Assembly: GCA_050246475.1 (NCBI GenBank)
Contig: JBFWVZ010000003.1
Location: 434,001-498,000, forward strand
Reading direction: 5' to 3'
Length of the DNA stretch: 64,000 nucleotides
Source of the DNA: CADEEL01 sp050246475
Lineage (GTDB): Bacteria; Pseudomonadota; Alphaproteobacteria; Caulobacterales; Aquidulcibacteraceae
This document shows positions 40,671-49,820 of this stretch, one piece after another; within the stretch, counting starts at the first letter, position 1, and every line of letters begins with the position of its first letter. The position numbers were made by a program, and so were the translations under genes. The notes beneath the pieces are model-generated. The model did not search any database and was not told the origin of the DNA. It saw only the letters and a program-made list of their open reading frames with translations.

Positions 40671-41579
40671 CTATCGACGTTGAAGAGCGCTATGATTGCA
40701 AGATTGCGCGCACACTGATTGCTCCACCTGGAGCGTGACATGCTCAATGTGAAGTTCGGCAAGTGCAGCGGCGACCGCAACTCGCACCTGCTCCGCGTTG
40801 GCGCCATCTTGTAGAACAACGTGTGCCGAAAGACTGGGCAGACCGCCCGCTATCTCCCACACATGCAGGTCATGCACTCCAGCAACGCCATCCGCGCCGT
40901 GCAAGGCGTTGCGCACGGCATCAATGCTCACGTTCTTAGGGACGCCTTCGAGCAGAACGTTCGTCGTCTCAGCTAACAACGTCCAAGTCCGCGGCAACAC
41001 CCAGAGACCGATTGCGACGGCAATCACGGGATCCACCCAGGCCCACTGCGTGAACCAAATGATTACAGCGCCGACGATCACGCCGATTGATCCCAGCATG
41101 TCGGCCCAAACTTCGAGATAGGCGCCGCGCATATTTACGCTGTTGGCGCTGCCTGCGCGCAAGACCTGCATCGCAATGAAGTTTGCGGCGAGCCCGATCG
41201 CGGCGACGACGAGCATTCCAAGACTCTCGACGGGTTGCGGTCGTACAAAGCGTTGATACGCCTCGTAGAGAATGTAAAGCGCGACAAGGAAAAGCAGTGA
41301 TGCGTTTAGCGCAGCTGCAAGTATCTCGAAGCGGCGATATCCAAACGTTCGCTTGTCGTCCGCCGGCTTTCGCCCAATGCGAATGGCGGCGAGCGCGATG
41401 GCGAGTGCAGCGGTGTCCGTGAACATGTGGGCTGCGTCTGAAATGAGCGCCAAACTGCGGAAAATGACGCCGCCAACGATCTCGGCCACGAGCACGGCTG
41501 CTGTGATCAACAACGCGATCGTCAGTGAACGCTCGTTGGCAGCGCCGTGATCGTGGGTATGCGAATGTCCATCAGTCAT
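40671..41579 (-). CDS. Cation diffusion facilitator (CzcD-like) metal exporter
   Basis: The 302-residue inner-membrane protein exports zinc, cadmium or cobalt in exchange for protons. The N-terminus is histidine-rich (MTDGHSHTHDHGAANE). Six helices follow; the metal-site pairs are HxxxD in SDAAHMFTDTAALAI (helix 2) and DxxxD in YLEVWADMLGSIGV (helix 5). The cytoplasmic C-terminal domain contains VHDLHVWEIAGGLPSLSAHV, another zinc site. A near-perfect palindrome sits just before the start. It is divergent from a small membrane protein gene and the czcCBA operon. Confidence 0.93.
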   Translation of the reverse strand: MTDGHSHTHDHGAANERSLTIALLITAAVLVAEIVGGVIFRSLALISDAAHMFTDTAALAIALAAIRIGRKPADDKRTFGYRRFEILAAALNASLLFLVALYILYEAYQRFVRPQPVESLGMLVVAAIGLAANFIAMQVLRAGSANSVNMRGAYLEVWADMLGSIGVIVGAVIIWFTQWAWVDPVIAVAIGLWVLPRTWTLLAETTNVLLEGVPKNVSIDAVRNALHGADGVAGVHDLHVWEIAGGLPSLSAHVVLQDGANAEQVRVAVAAALAELHIEHVTLQVEQSVCAQSCNHSALQRR

Positions 41580-41605
41580 CGTGCGGCCTCGGATAATATA
41601 TCGTT

Positions 41606-41621
41606 CCCATGCCGGTATGGG
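41606..41621. promoter_or_regulatory. Palindromic operator candidate upstream of the CDF gene
   Basis: CCCATGCCGGTATGGG is a 16-base palindrome with one mismatched pair, 27 bases before the CDF start. Reading toward that gene, TATATT follows about 8 bases later as a possible -10. A metal-responsive repressor or MerR-type activator would bind here, but no such regulator gene lies on the island. Confidence 0.45.
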
Positions 41622-41727
41622 TTCTTACCGAACCTTAGTCCGCGCGCCTGCGCCGCACATCTTTTCTGACGTGTTTGCTTTTCATAAAGAGCGTGTTCCG
41701 ATAGTCCGGAGCCGAAGGGGACGAAAT

Positions 41728-42081
41728 TTGACTCGCGTGTTGAAGGATTGGCGGCGGTGGGCGGCGGCGCTTTGCGTCGGCCTCATCGCGCTCATTTCCT
41801 TCGATCAGGCGGCCGGTCTTGACGGCTGCCATGCGGGCACTTTGCCGGCGATCGAGACTGTCTTCGATGCAATGCCAGCGCCTTCAAACAATGCCTCGGA
41901 TGCGCTAGCGCCCCAGGCACATTGCTGCGGCGCGCACGCTGTGGGCGTTGGCGCGGTCGAAACCGGATCGCTCGGCGTTGCGCGTTCCTCACAGGACGTG
42001 TGGCCTGCGAGCGCCCAGTTCCGCGCATATGACATCGCTTTCGCGCTTGAGCGCCCGCCGAGAGCCGTGATCGCCGCCTGA
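41728..42081 (+). CDS. Small membrane-anchored Cys/His protein ahead of czcCBA
   Basis: I choose TTG 41728 because AAGGGG lies 7 bases upstream; the frame is open back to 41581. The 117-residue product has one hydrophobic helix (RWAAALCVGLIALISFD) and a periplasmic part with DGCHAGT and AQAHCCGAHAVG, Cys/His groups that could hold a metal ion. It lies 51 bases before czcC and is probably transcribed with it. The layout is similar to small accessory proteins found at the head of czc and cus operons, but I cannot name the family. Confidence 0.55.
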   Translation: MTRVLKDWRRWAAALCVGLIALISFDQAAGLDGCHAGTLPAIETVFDAMPAPSNNASDALAPQAHCCGAHAVGVGAVETGSLGVARSSQDVWPASAQFRAYDIAFALERPPRAVIAA

Positions 42082-42132
42082 CGCGTCGCAGCCTCGTGAC
42101 GCGTCTTTCCAACACGCATCACGAGCACGCCC

Positions 42133-43434
42133 ATGTCATTCAAGTATGGCGCGGCGCGGCGCGAGCCAATCCGGCTCTTCGCCCTGAACGCGTTCAATTC
42201 TCTGTCGCCTGCAGTCATTGCGGCGGTTCTCCTCGCGCCGGGGTATGCCCTTGCGCAGCAGGCGCCGCTCTCGCTCGACGAAGCGATGGCGCGCGCGCTG
42301 GACGCGCATCCTTCAATTGGCGCCGCACGAGCCGGCGTTGAAGCTGCTGAGGGCGGCCGAAGGCAAGCGGGCGCTATCCCCAACCCGTCCATCTCCGTCG
42401 AAGTCGAGAATTTCGGCGGCTCCGATGGTTTGCGCGGCCTCCAAGCGGCAGAGACAACCGTCGCTGTCGAACAGCCGATCGAACGCGGCGGCCGAAGAGG
42501 CGCGCGCATCAGCCTTGCCGAACGAGAGATTTATCTCGCGCGTTCCGATCTGCTCATTCAACGCCTCGATGTTCTTCGTGATGTGCAGCTTGCCTATGCC
42601 GAGGCGCTCGCCGCCGATGCGCTCGCTGAAATCGCGCGCGAGCGACTGACGACAGCGGAGGCGTTGGCGCGCTCCGTCGAGCGCCGGGTCGCAGCGGCGC
42701 GCGATCCGCTGATGGCCGGCGCGCGCGCGGCGGCCGGCGTCGCGGAAGCGCGCATCGCAGTAGACAGCGCCGAACGCGAAGCGATCGACACGCGTGCGGC
42801 GCTCGCCAGCCTGTGGGCAGGCGCGCCCGACTTTTCCATGCCGGGGAGCACGTTCGCGGCCGCCGTGCAGGAAACGCATGATCACGATGGGAGCCCCGAA
42901 ACGAACCCGGATGTGGCGCGCGCGGCGGCCAATCGTGATCGAGCCAGCGCCGCAGTCCGCCTTGAACGATCGCGCGGCTATCAAGACCCAACGATCAGCT
43001 TGGGCGTCCGCCGCTTCGAGGAAACCGGCGAGAGCGGTGTTGTGGCCGGCGTCTCCATTCCACTTGGCATCTTTGATCGCAATCGCGGCGGCATCGCGCA
43101 AGCCGAGGCGGAGCGGCGCCGCAGCGAGTATGAGCTAACTGCCGCGCGTCTAGAACTCAGCCGCCGCTATGATGCGCTGACAAGAACGCGTGACGGCGCC
43201 ATCGCGACGGTTCGCGCCCTCGAAGCCGACGTCATTCCCCAAGCCGAGCGCGCTCTCGCCCTTGCACAGAATGGCTATGACCGGGGCGCATTCTCCTATC
43301 TCGACGTGCTTGAGGCGCAACGCGCCCTGACAGACGCGCGCGAACAGCGCGTTCAAGCGCTGCTTTCCTTCCATCGAAACGAGGCCGAACTCGATCGCCT
43401 CACGGCGCGCTTCGCTGACGCCGAGCCGGAGTGA
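42133..43434 (+). CDS. czcC: Outer-membrane factor of RND metal efflux (CzcC-like, TolC family)
   Basis: The 433-residue protein has a signal peptide ending near GYALAQQA. Two outer-membrane efflux repeats follow, each made of long helices and short barrel strands (GAIPNPSISVEVENFGGSDG; DPTISLGVRRFEETGESG). It forms the exit duct through the outer membrane for the CzcBA pump. A histidine-rich loop (QETHDHDGSPETN) lies mid-protein. The stop overlaps a possible GTG of czcB, and the ATG 6 bases later is the likelier start, so the three genes are one operon. Confidence 0.88.
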   Translation: MSFKYGAARREPIRLFALNAFNSLSPAVIAAVLLAPGYALAQQAPLSLDEAMARALDAHPSIGAARAGVEAAEGGRRQAGAIPNPSISVEVENFGGSDGLRGLQAAETTVAVEQPIERGGRRGARISLAEREIYLARSDLLIQRLDVLRDVQLAYAEALAADALAEIARERLTTAEALARSVERRVAAARDPLMAGARAAAGVAEARIAVDSAEREAIDTRAALASLWAGAPDFSMPGSTFAAAVQETHDHDGSPETNPDVARAAANRDRASAAVRLERSRGYQDPTISLGVRRFEETGESGVVAGVSIPLGIFDRNRGGIAQAEAERRRSEYELTAARLELSRRYDALTRTRDGAIATVRALEADVIPQAERALALAQNGYDRGAFSYLDVLEAQRALTDAREQRVQALLSFHRNEAELDRLTARFADAEPE

Positions 43435-43439
43435 CATCA

Positions 43440-44396
43440 ATGACCCTTTTGAATCTAAAGCGCCTTGCGCCGATCTTCTTGGGCCTTACGCTCGCTCTTT
43501 CGGCCTGCAGCTCGGAAGCGGAACCAAACGGAGAGGCGGCGCACGAAGAAGCTGGCCACGAGGAAGGTGAAACAGAAAGTGGTGAAGGCACGAGCATCAC
43601 GGTCGAAGCGGCGCGTGCAGCGGGCATCGTCGTAGAGCGAGCTGGCCCCGGCGCCCTGCAAGAGACGATTGATCTAACTGGCCGCGTCAATCTCCAAGCC
43701 TCTGCGCGTGCTGAAATACGAGCGCCCTATCCCGGACCCGTTCGCGCCGTGCTCCACAACATTGGCGACACAGTGCGCCGTGGAGAAGTTCTCGCGCGGG
43801 TCGAGAGCGCGGAGAGCCTGCAGACCTACGCGCTAACTTCGCCGATTGCGGGCGTCGTGCTTGAGCGTGCAACGAATGTGGGCGACGTCACGGGGTCGGA
43901 GCCGCTCTTTATTGTCGGCGATCCCACACGCCTTCAGGCGGAGTTTCACGTCTTCCCTCGCGACGCTGAGCGCGTCCGTGCGGGTCAAACGGTTTTGTTG
44001 CGCAGCTTGAGCGGCGGCGAGCCAATCGTCTCGCGCATCGAGGCGTTCTTGCCTGCGGCCGAGGCAGACTCCCAAACACTTATCGCGCGCGCGCCGTTCA
44101 CGACGGCGAGCGGCGCGCTGCGACCCGGCATGAGTGTGCGCGGCTCCGTCGTGCTGTCGGAGCAGCAGGCGCCGCTCGTGGTGCGCGCTGGCGCGCTTCA
44201 ACGGGATGGCGACGGGACGGTTGTTTTCGTTCAACAGGGCGAACGCTACACACCGCGAGCCGTCCAGATCGGGCGGCGATCACGAGAGATGGTTGAAATA
44301 CTCTCCGGCCTGCGCGCCGGTGAAGCGTATGTCGCCGCAAATTCCTTTGTCATTCGCGCGGACATCGAGAAGTCCGGCGCCAGCCACGGTCATTGA
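43440..44396 (+). CDS. czcB: Periplasmic adaptor of RND metal efflux (CzcB-like)
   Basis: The 318-residue membrane fusion protein starts at ATG 43440 with GGAG 8 bases upstream. It is a lipoprotein (LALSAC, C23), followed by a His/Glu-rich stretch (AAHEEAGHEEGETE) able to bind metal. The lipoyl/barrel-sandwich halves are visible at IRAPYPGPVRAVLHNIGDTV and LTSPIAGVVLERATNVGDV, then beta-barrel and membrane-proximal domains. It joins CzcA to CzcC. It ends in KSGASHGH, another histidine tail. The lipid anchor replaces the more usual N-terminal helix. Confidence 0.88.
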   Translation: MTLLNLKRLAPIFLGLTLALSACSSEAEPNGEAAHEEAGHEEGETESGEGTSITVEAARAAGIVVERAGPGALQETIDLTGRVNLQASARAEIRAPYPGPVRAVLHNIGDTVRRGEVLARVESAESLQTYALTSPIAGVVLERATNVGDVTGSEPLFIVGDPTRLQAEFHVFPRDAERVRAGQTVLLRSLSGGEPIVSRIEAFLPAAEADSQTLIARAPFTTASGALRPGMSVRGSVVLSEQQAPLVVRAGALQRDGDGTVVFVQQGERYTPRAVQIGRRSREMVEILSGLRAGEAYVAANSFVIRADIEKSGASHGH

Positions 44397-44407
44397 GGGC
44401 GCCGGCG

Positions 44408-47400
44408 ATGCTTGAGAGGATCATTCACTTTTCGATCCGGCAGCGCTGGATCGTGCTCGCCATCGCGCTCGGCTTGGCCGGGCTCGGCATCTACAACTTC
44501 AACCGACTACCGATCGACGCCGTGCCGGACATCACCAATGTTCAAGTGCAGGTGAACGCGGAGGCGCCGGGGTTCTCGCCGCTCGAAGCGGAACAACGCA
44601 TTGCGTTTCCAATCGAAACCGCGCTGGCGGGGCTTCCCGGCCTTGAAAGCACCCGATCGCTTTCCCGCTACGGGCTCGCGCAAGTGACGGCGGTCTTCGA
44701 GGACGGCACGGACATTTATTTCGCGCGTCAACTGGTCAACGAACGCGTGCAGGCGGCGCGCAACCAACTGCCGCCGGGCGTTGAGCCCCAACTCGGGCCG
44801 ATCGCGACTGGGCTCGGCGAAATCTTCATGTACGTCATCGAGGCCGAACGCGGCGCGCGACAAGCGGACGGACGCGCGTGGACGCCGACCGATTTGCGGA
44901 CGCTGAACGATTGGGTCGTGCGGCCCCAGCTGCGCAACGTCCCTGGCGTGACGGAAGTGAACACGATCGGCGGCTATGAGCGCCAAATTCACGTCACCCC
45001 GTGGCCAGATCGCATGGCTGCGTTCGGCATCGGCGTTTCCGACATTGTCGAAGCGCTGGAGCGCAACAACTCGAACGTCGGCGCCGGGTACATCGAGCGC
45101 AACGGCGAGCAGTACCTCATCCGCACGCCGGGTCAGGCTGGCGGCGAAGAGGACATTCGCAACATCGTCATCAGCGAACGGGCCGGGGCGATCATTCGCG
45201 TAACAGACGTAGCCGATGTTGGGCTCGGTCAGGAGTTGCGAACCGGCGCCGCGACGCAGAACGGCCAAGAGATCGTTCTCGGCACCGCCGTCATGCTCAT
45301 TGGCGAGAATAGCCGCGATGTGGCTCAGGCGGTGAGCGCACGCCTGCAGGAAATTCAGGGCACGCTGCCTGAGGGCGTCGTCGTCCGCGCCGTCTACGAC
45401 CGAACTGAACTCGTGAACCGAACGATCGAGACGGTCGAGAGGAACCTTCTCGAAGGCGCAGTGCTCGTCGTTGTCGTGCTTCTTCTGCTGCTCGGCAATT
45501 GGCGCGCGGCGCTCATCACCGCAGCCGTCATCCCTCTCTCCATGCTGATGACGTTCACCGGGATGCTCGCGGGCGGGGTCTCCGGCAACCTCATGAGTCT
45601 GGGCGCTCTTGATTTCGGCCTCATCGTCGATGGCGCCGTCATCATCGTCGAGAACTGCCTCAGGCGATTTGCCGAGGCCCAGCATGCGGCGGGACGGCTC
45701 CTATCTCGCGAAGAACGCTTTCGCATTGCCGCGACCGCCACAGACGAGGTGATCAAACCGTCTCTGTTCGGCGTCATCATCATCACCGTCGTCTACATTC
45801 CGATCTTCTCGCTCACCGGCGTCGAGGGGAAGATGTTCCACCCGATGGCATTCACGGTGGTCACTGCGCTTCTCGCGGCGCTCCTGCTCTCATTCACGTT
45901 CGTCCCGGCCGCCGTCGCCATGTTTGTAACCGGCCGCGTTGACGAGAAGCCCAACGCAATCATGGACGCCGCGCGGCGGCTCTATGAGCCGTTGCTCGCG
46001 ACGGCGATGCGGATGCGGAAAGCATTTGTCATCGGCGCGGCGGCGCTCGTGGTGCTGGCCGGACTCATCGGCACGCGCCTCGGCGCTGAGTTCATCCCAA
46101 ATCTCGATGAAGGCGATGTTGCGCTGCACGCGATGCGCATCCCCGGCACGAGCCTTACGCAATCCATTTCGATGCAAGCCGCGATCGAACGAAGGCTCGC
46201 GCAATTCCCCGAAGTCGAGCGCGTGTTCTCTCGCATCGGCACAGCGGAGGTGGCGACCGACCCCATGCCGCCCAATGTCGCGGACGTATTCGTAATCCTG
46301 CGGCCGCGAGCGGATTGGCCGGATCGCAATCGGCCCAAGGCTGATCTCGTCGCCGCGATGGAGGCGGCGGTCGAAGAAATACCCGGCAACAACTATGAGT
46401 TCACGCAACCGATCCAGATGCGGTTCAACGAACTCATCTCCGGGGTCCGGGCCGATGTCGCTGTAAAGATCTTCGGCGACAATCTCGATCAATTGCTGAC
46501 AAGCGCCCAATCCGTGCAAACTGTGATGCAAGCGATCCCAGGCGCGCGCGACGTCCGCATCGAGCAAGTCGATGGGCTCCCCTTGCTGTCGATCCAACCC
46601 AACAGGGAGGCGTTGGCCCGCTACGGGCTCAATGTCGCCGATGTGCAGGACGCCATCGAGGCGTCTCTAGGCGGACGCGAAGCCGGGCAATTGTTTGAGG
46701 GGGATCGACGCTTCGACATCGTCGTGCGGTTGCCTGAACAACTGCGCTCCGATTTGGATTCGATCTCACGCTTGCCGATTCCGCTGCCTGAAGGACGCAG
46801 ACACGGCGACGTGAGCGCCGTGCCTCTTTCGGAAGTGGCGCAGATCGAGATCACCGAAGGCCCTAACCAAATCAGTCGTGAGAACGGCAGCCGTCGCATT
46901 GTCATTTCAGCAAATGTTCGCGGTCGCGATCTCGGCAGCTTCGTCACCGATTTGCAGGCGAGCGTGCAGGAACGCGTGGACCTGCCTCCGGGTTACTGGC
47001 TGACCTATGGCGGCACGTTCGAGCAATTGGAGTCCGCGCGTTCCCGACTGCTGATCGTTGTGCCGCTGGCGCTCCTTTTTGTGCTGGCGCTGCTCTTCAT
47101 GTCGTTCGGCTCGATCAAGGATGCGTTGATCGTATTCAGCGGAGTGCCGCTCGCGGCAGTTGGCGGCGTGCTTGCGCTTCTCCTGCGCGGCATCCCCTTC
47201 TCGATCTCCGCCGGCGTCGGCTTCATCGGCTTGTCGGGCATCGCGGTCCTGAACGGGGTGCTGATCGTGTCGAGCATTCGTGCGCTTCTGAAGGACGGCG
47301 CGCCGCTGGATGACGCCATCCAAGAGGGCGCACTAACGCGCCTCCGCCCAGTGCTGATGGCCTCCCTTGTCGCCGCGTTGGGTCTCATTCCGATGGCGCT

Positions 47401-47584
47401 CAATGTCGGCGCGGGCAGCGAAGTTCAACGCCCGCTCGCCACCGTGATGATCGGCGGGATCATCTCATCGACGATCCTCACGCTTTTGGTTCTTCCGGCG
47501 CTTTATCGGCTGGTGCACCGGCCGGCCGAGCGGCCCGATCCTGCAGAAGAAGCAGTACGTCTCAATCCAGGCATGGCAGAGTGA
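44408..47584 (+). CDS. czcA: Heavy-metal RND efflux pump (CzcA-like)
   Basis: The 1058-residue inner-membrane pump starts at ATG 44408 (MLERIIHFSIRQRWIVLAI); an upstream TTG at 44393 is less likely. It has 12 membrane helices and two large periplasmic loops. The helix-4 motif DFGLIVDGAVIIVEN (from D402) is the proton-relay signature of the HME subgroup that exports Zn, Co and Cd, and differs from the copper/silver CusA motif (DxGAxVDAxIVMxEN). It uses proton motive force to drive metal out through CzcC. This is the core resistance gene of the island. Confidence 0.93.
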   Translation: MLERIIHFSIRQRWIVLAIALGLAGLGIYNFNRLPIDAVPDITNVQVQVNAEAPGFSPLEAEQRIAFPIETALAGLPGLESTRSLSRYGLAQVTAVFEDGTDIYFARQLVNERVQAARNQLPPGVEPQLGPIATGLGEIFMYVIEAERGARQADGRAWTPTDLRTLNDWVVRPQLRNVPGVTEVNTIGGYERQIHVTPWPDRMAAFGIGVSDIVEALERNNSNVGAGYIERNGEQYLIRTPGQAGGEEDIRNIVISERAGAIIRVTDVADVGLGQELRTGAATQNGQEIVLGTAVMLIGENSRDVAQAVSARLQEIQGTLPEGVVVRAVYDRTELVNRTIETVERNLLEGAVLVVVVLLLLLGNWRAALITAAVIPLSMLMTFTGMLAGGVSGNLMSLGALDFGLIVDGAVIIVENCLRRFAEAQHAAGRLLSREERFRIAATATDEVIKPSLFGVIIITVVYIPIFSLTGVEGKMFHPMAFTVVTALLAALLLSFTFVPAAVAMFVTGRVDEKPNAIMDAARRLYEPLLATAMRMRKAFVIGAAALVVLAGLIGTRLGAEFIPNLDEGDVALHAMRIPGTSLTQSISMQAAIERRLAQFPEVERVFSRIGTAEVATDPMPPNVADVFVILRPRADWPDRNRPKADLVAAMEAAVEEIPGNNYEFTQPIQMRFNELISGVRADVAVKIFGDNLDQLLTSAQSVQTVMQAIPGARDVRIEQVDGLPLLSIQPNREALARYGLNVADVQDAIEASLGGREAGQLFEGDRRFDIVVRLPEQLRSDLDSISRLPIPLPEGRRHGDVSAVPLSEVAQIEITEGPNQISRENGSRRIVISANVRGRDLGSFVTDLQASVQERVDLPPGYWLTYGGTFEQLESARSRLLIVVPLALLFVLALLFMSFGSIKDALIVFSGVPLAAVGGVLALLLRGIPFSISAGVGFIGLSGIAVLNGVLIVSSIRALLKDGAPLDDAIQEGALTRLRPVLMASLVAALGLIPMALNVGAGSEVQRPLATVMIGGIISSTILTLLVLPALYRLVHRPAERPDPAEEAVRLNPGMAE

Positions 47585-47629
47585 TGCAAGCTCACCGGCA
47601 GCGCCCCGGCGCATTTCGCATAGGAGCCG

Positions 47630-48265
47630 ATGATGAACGCATCCCGTCGTGAGTTTCTGTGTGCGGGCAGCGGAGCGGCCCTTGGCTTTGCGCTATTCGC
47701 CGGAGAAGCGTCTGCGCAGGCCAATCCTGACATAACGATCGGCGGCGCCGGCTCGTCCGTGCATTTGGTCGAGTACGCATCGTTGACGTGCCCGCACTGC
47801 GCGGCGTTCCACGCCGAAGTCTTCCCGCGCCTGAAGCAAAACTACATCGACACGCAACGCATTCGCTTCACGTTGCGCGAATTTCCCACACAGCCCGTCG
47901 TCGTCGCGGTCTCGGGCTTTCTGCTCGCTCGATGCGGCAATCCCGCTCCAGACGTCTACTACACCCGCATAGGCGTGTTGTTCGAACGTCAACGTGCGAT
48001 CCTAAGCACGGGGAATATGGAGGGCGTACGCCGTGCGCTCGTCGAGATCGGCATTGGTTGGGGATTGTCTGAAGAGCAAGTCATGGCGTGCATCACGAAT
48101 GAGGCTGCCGTGCCGGGCATCCGGGCGGTCGTAGAAGAGGGCGTCAGCCGATACGGTATCAACTCCACGCCGTCGCTCGTCCTCAACGAACAGGTTCTTC
48201 GGGATTCTTCTGCGATGACCTTTGATGGGCTGTCCTCTGTTCTCGACGCGGCTCTTTCCGACTAA
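47630..48265 (+). CDS. DsbA-family thioredoxin-fold protein, Tat-type signal
   Basis: The 211-residue protein begins with a twin-arginine-type signal (NASRREFLCAGSGAALGFAL) ending near GEASAQ. A DsbA-like fold follows with the active site C54-P-H-C57 in YASLTCPHCAAF and the cis-proline segment YGINSTPSLVLN. It would catalyse disulfide formation or repair in the periplasm. It lies 45 bases after czcA on the same strand, so it may help fold cysteine-containing metal proteins or resist thiol damage by metals; this is inference. It is the last gene of the metal half of the island. Confidence 0.85.
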   Translation: MMNASRREFLCAGSGAALGFALFAGEASAQANPDITIGGAGSSVHLVEYASLTCPHCAAFHAEVFPRLKQNYIDTQRIRFTLREFPTQPVVVAVSGFLLARCGNPAPDVYYTRIGVLFERQRAILSTGNMEGVRRALVEIGIGWGLSEEQVMACITNEAAVPGIRAVVEEGVSRYGINSTPSLVLNEQVLRDSSAMTFDGLSSVLDAALSD

Positions 48266-48309
48266 GAGAACCAGACGATCCAGGGTGCACTCCACAATTG
48301 CATCAGCAG

Positions 48310-49362
48310 TCAAGCGATCGGAACGGCTGCATTGCGGCCGTGATAGAATGTTGGCGGACTCCGGTCCTGTCTAATGAATGCAGCAAACTCATCGCCAAAT
48401 TGACCAGCCAGGCGGTTCGCTTCGTTCGGCAACAGGGCCTTTGCCGCAGCATGATCTGTCATGTGAACACCCGCTGCTGCGCCTGTCGGCTCGACTCGCA
48501 AGATACGGTCTCGTCCCACTAGAAGTGACGCTTGTCCATCTGCATTCACGGACGCGTAGTGCATCATGCTCTCGATCAAAATTCCCCGATGAAGCCACCC
48601 TAGCGCGCCGCCAAATGCAAGCGGGCCTGCGCCCAGGAGCGGCTTAGTCATCCCGGCGCCGATGCTAAGTATTCTGATCTGCGAGGCGCGAATGTCGAAA
48701 CAACTAAGAGCATCAACAACGCCAACCATCACTGGGTTGTTTGCCCAAACACCGCCGTCAATGAATTGATATCCGTCGGCCTCGTGAACGCGCAAGAAGG
48801 TCGGTGCCGCTGAACTCGCGAGTGCGACGTCCTTGATGAGCATTGCCCAATCGCGCTTGAAGTCCGGATGATGCGGCGTCTTGAATACCGCTACATCTCC
48901 GTGTCGCCCGTCGGCGGAAGGGATACAGACCCGCGCGGTGAGATCACCGAGCACTTGTTCGCCAAACATACTCTTCATTTCGCGCGCGAGGGCAGCGCTG
49001 GAGAACGCGGGACCGAGAACGCCGAATTGTCGTCTATGCGGAAAGATGGCCGCGCCGCGCTCCATATAAAGATCGAGTATGTGAGAAGCGGGAGTGCCCG
49101 CTCCTAGACCAAGTGAGATAATTGCACCGGTGGATGTGCCGGCGATCATGTCAAAACACGACGCTAGTCCTCGTCCTGCCAGATGCACAGATTCCAGTCG
49201 CGCAAGGAGGGCGGCGGCGAAAATCCCCTTGATGCCGCCGCCATCAATGCTGAGGAGACGAAACTCCCGATCAGCCGGCCAATCGAGCTTTCGACGCGCC
49301 TGTTGAAGCATCCCAGTGGCTCGGGAAACTCCGTTCCAAGCCTCTGACGGCTGGCTTGCCAT
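48310..49362 (-). CDS. capV: CapV-like patatin phospholipase, CBASS effector
   Basis: The 350-residue patatin-like lipase has the oxyanion loop DGGGIKGIFAA (40-50), the nucleophile elbow GTSTG (S77) and the catalytic aspartate D202 in FIDGGVWANNP, a complete Ser-Asp dyad. The C-terminal half would hold the cyclic-nucleotide pocket. In CBASS, CapV degrades membrane phospholipids when the infection-made cyclic nucleotide binds it, killing the cell before phage release. It is the third gene of the operon after the CD-NTase and the E2-like gene. Its first 199 bases overlap the end of the E2 gene in another frame. Confidence 0.9.
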   Translation of the reverse strand: MASQPSEAWNGVSRATGMLQQARRKLDWPADREFRLLSIDGGGIKGIFAAALLARLESVHLAGRGLASCFDMIAGTSTGAIISLGLGAGTPASHILDLYMERGAAIFPHRRQFGVLGPAFSSAALAREMKSMFGEQVLGDLTARVCIPSADGRHGDVAVFKTPHHPDFKRDWAMLIKDVALASSAAPTFLRVHEADGYQFIDGGVWANNPVMVGVVDALSCFDIRASQIRILSIGAGMTKPLLGAGPLAFGGALGWLHRGILIESMMHYASVNADGQASLLVGRDRILRVEPTGAAAGVHMTDHAAAKALLPNEANRLAGQFGDEFAAFIRQDRSPPTFYHGRNAAVPIA

Positions 49363-49811
49363 CTCACATATTCCTCATCACCGGGATGGAGGCCGCCACC
49401 ATGCCAAACGCCGGTGGCTAGCCAGCCTTCGTAGAACAACAACCACTCAGCGGCCCACGGCACGATGTCGGAGAGCCAATCAGTTTCGGTCCATTCCTGT
49501 TCTGGGTGAAAGAATAGACATAGAGGCCATTCGATCGCCGGTGCTTCGATTGCGTAGGTATGCGGAAGGCGACTTGTTCCCGCGTAGAGGCGCAAGGTCG
49601 GCGAGATCACAGTTACGCGAGGGTTTATTCTGCTCGATACCCAAACGTCGCGAACGCGATTGCTCCGAACGAATTGGATACGCACCTGATATTCGCCCAG
49701 CAGAGTTCGAACCGGGCCTTGCCAAACGCCGACCCACTCGGTCTCGAACAGCGTCCGCCAACCTGGAAACCGCGCGAGCCTTTCTCCTTGTGCGTGGATC
49801 GTTGGACGCAC
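49164..49811 (-). CDS. E2-like conjugating enzyme of type II-short CBASS (Cap2, E2 only)
   Basis: The 215-residue protein has the prokaryotic E2 layout: strands YQVRIQFVRS and VTVISPTLRLY, then LPHTYAI, the catalytic cysteine C98 in EWPLCLFFHP, and the helix DWLSDIVPWAAEWLLFYEGW followed by GVWHGGGLHP. No E1/ThiF domain is attached and no JAB protease (Cap3) is nearby, which defines the short form. In that type the E2 links the CD-NTase C-terminus to other molecules and raises its activity. The last 55 residues (from about 155) overlap the capV reading frame and look less conserved. Spacing from the CD-NTase gene is 9 bases. Confidence 0.82.
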   Translation of the reverse strand: MRPTIHAQGERLARFPGWRTLFETEWVGVWQGPVRTLLGEYQVRIQFVRSNRVRDVWVSSRINPRVTVISPTLRLYAGTSRLPHTYAIEAPAIEWPLCLFFHPEQEWTETDWLSDIVPWAAEWLLFYEGWLATGVWHGGGLHPGDEEYVRWQASRQRLGTEFPEPLGCFNRRVESSIGRLIGSFVSSALMAAASRGFSPPPSLRDWNLCIWQDED

Positions 49812-49820
49812 GCTGGAACA

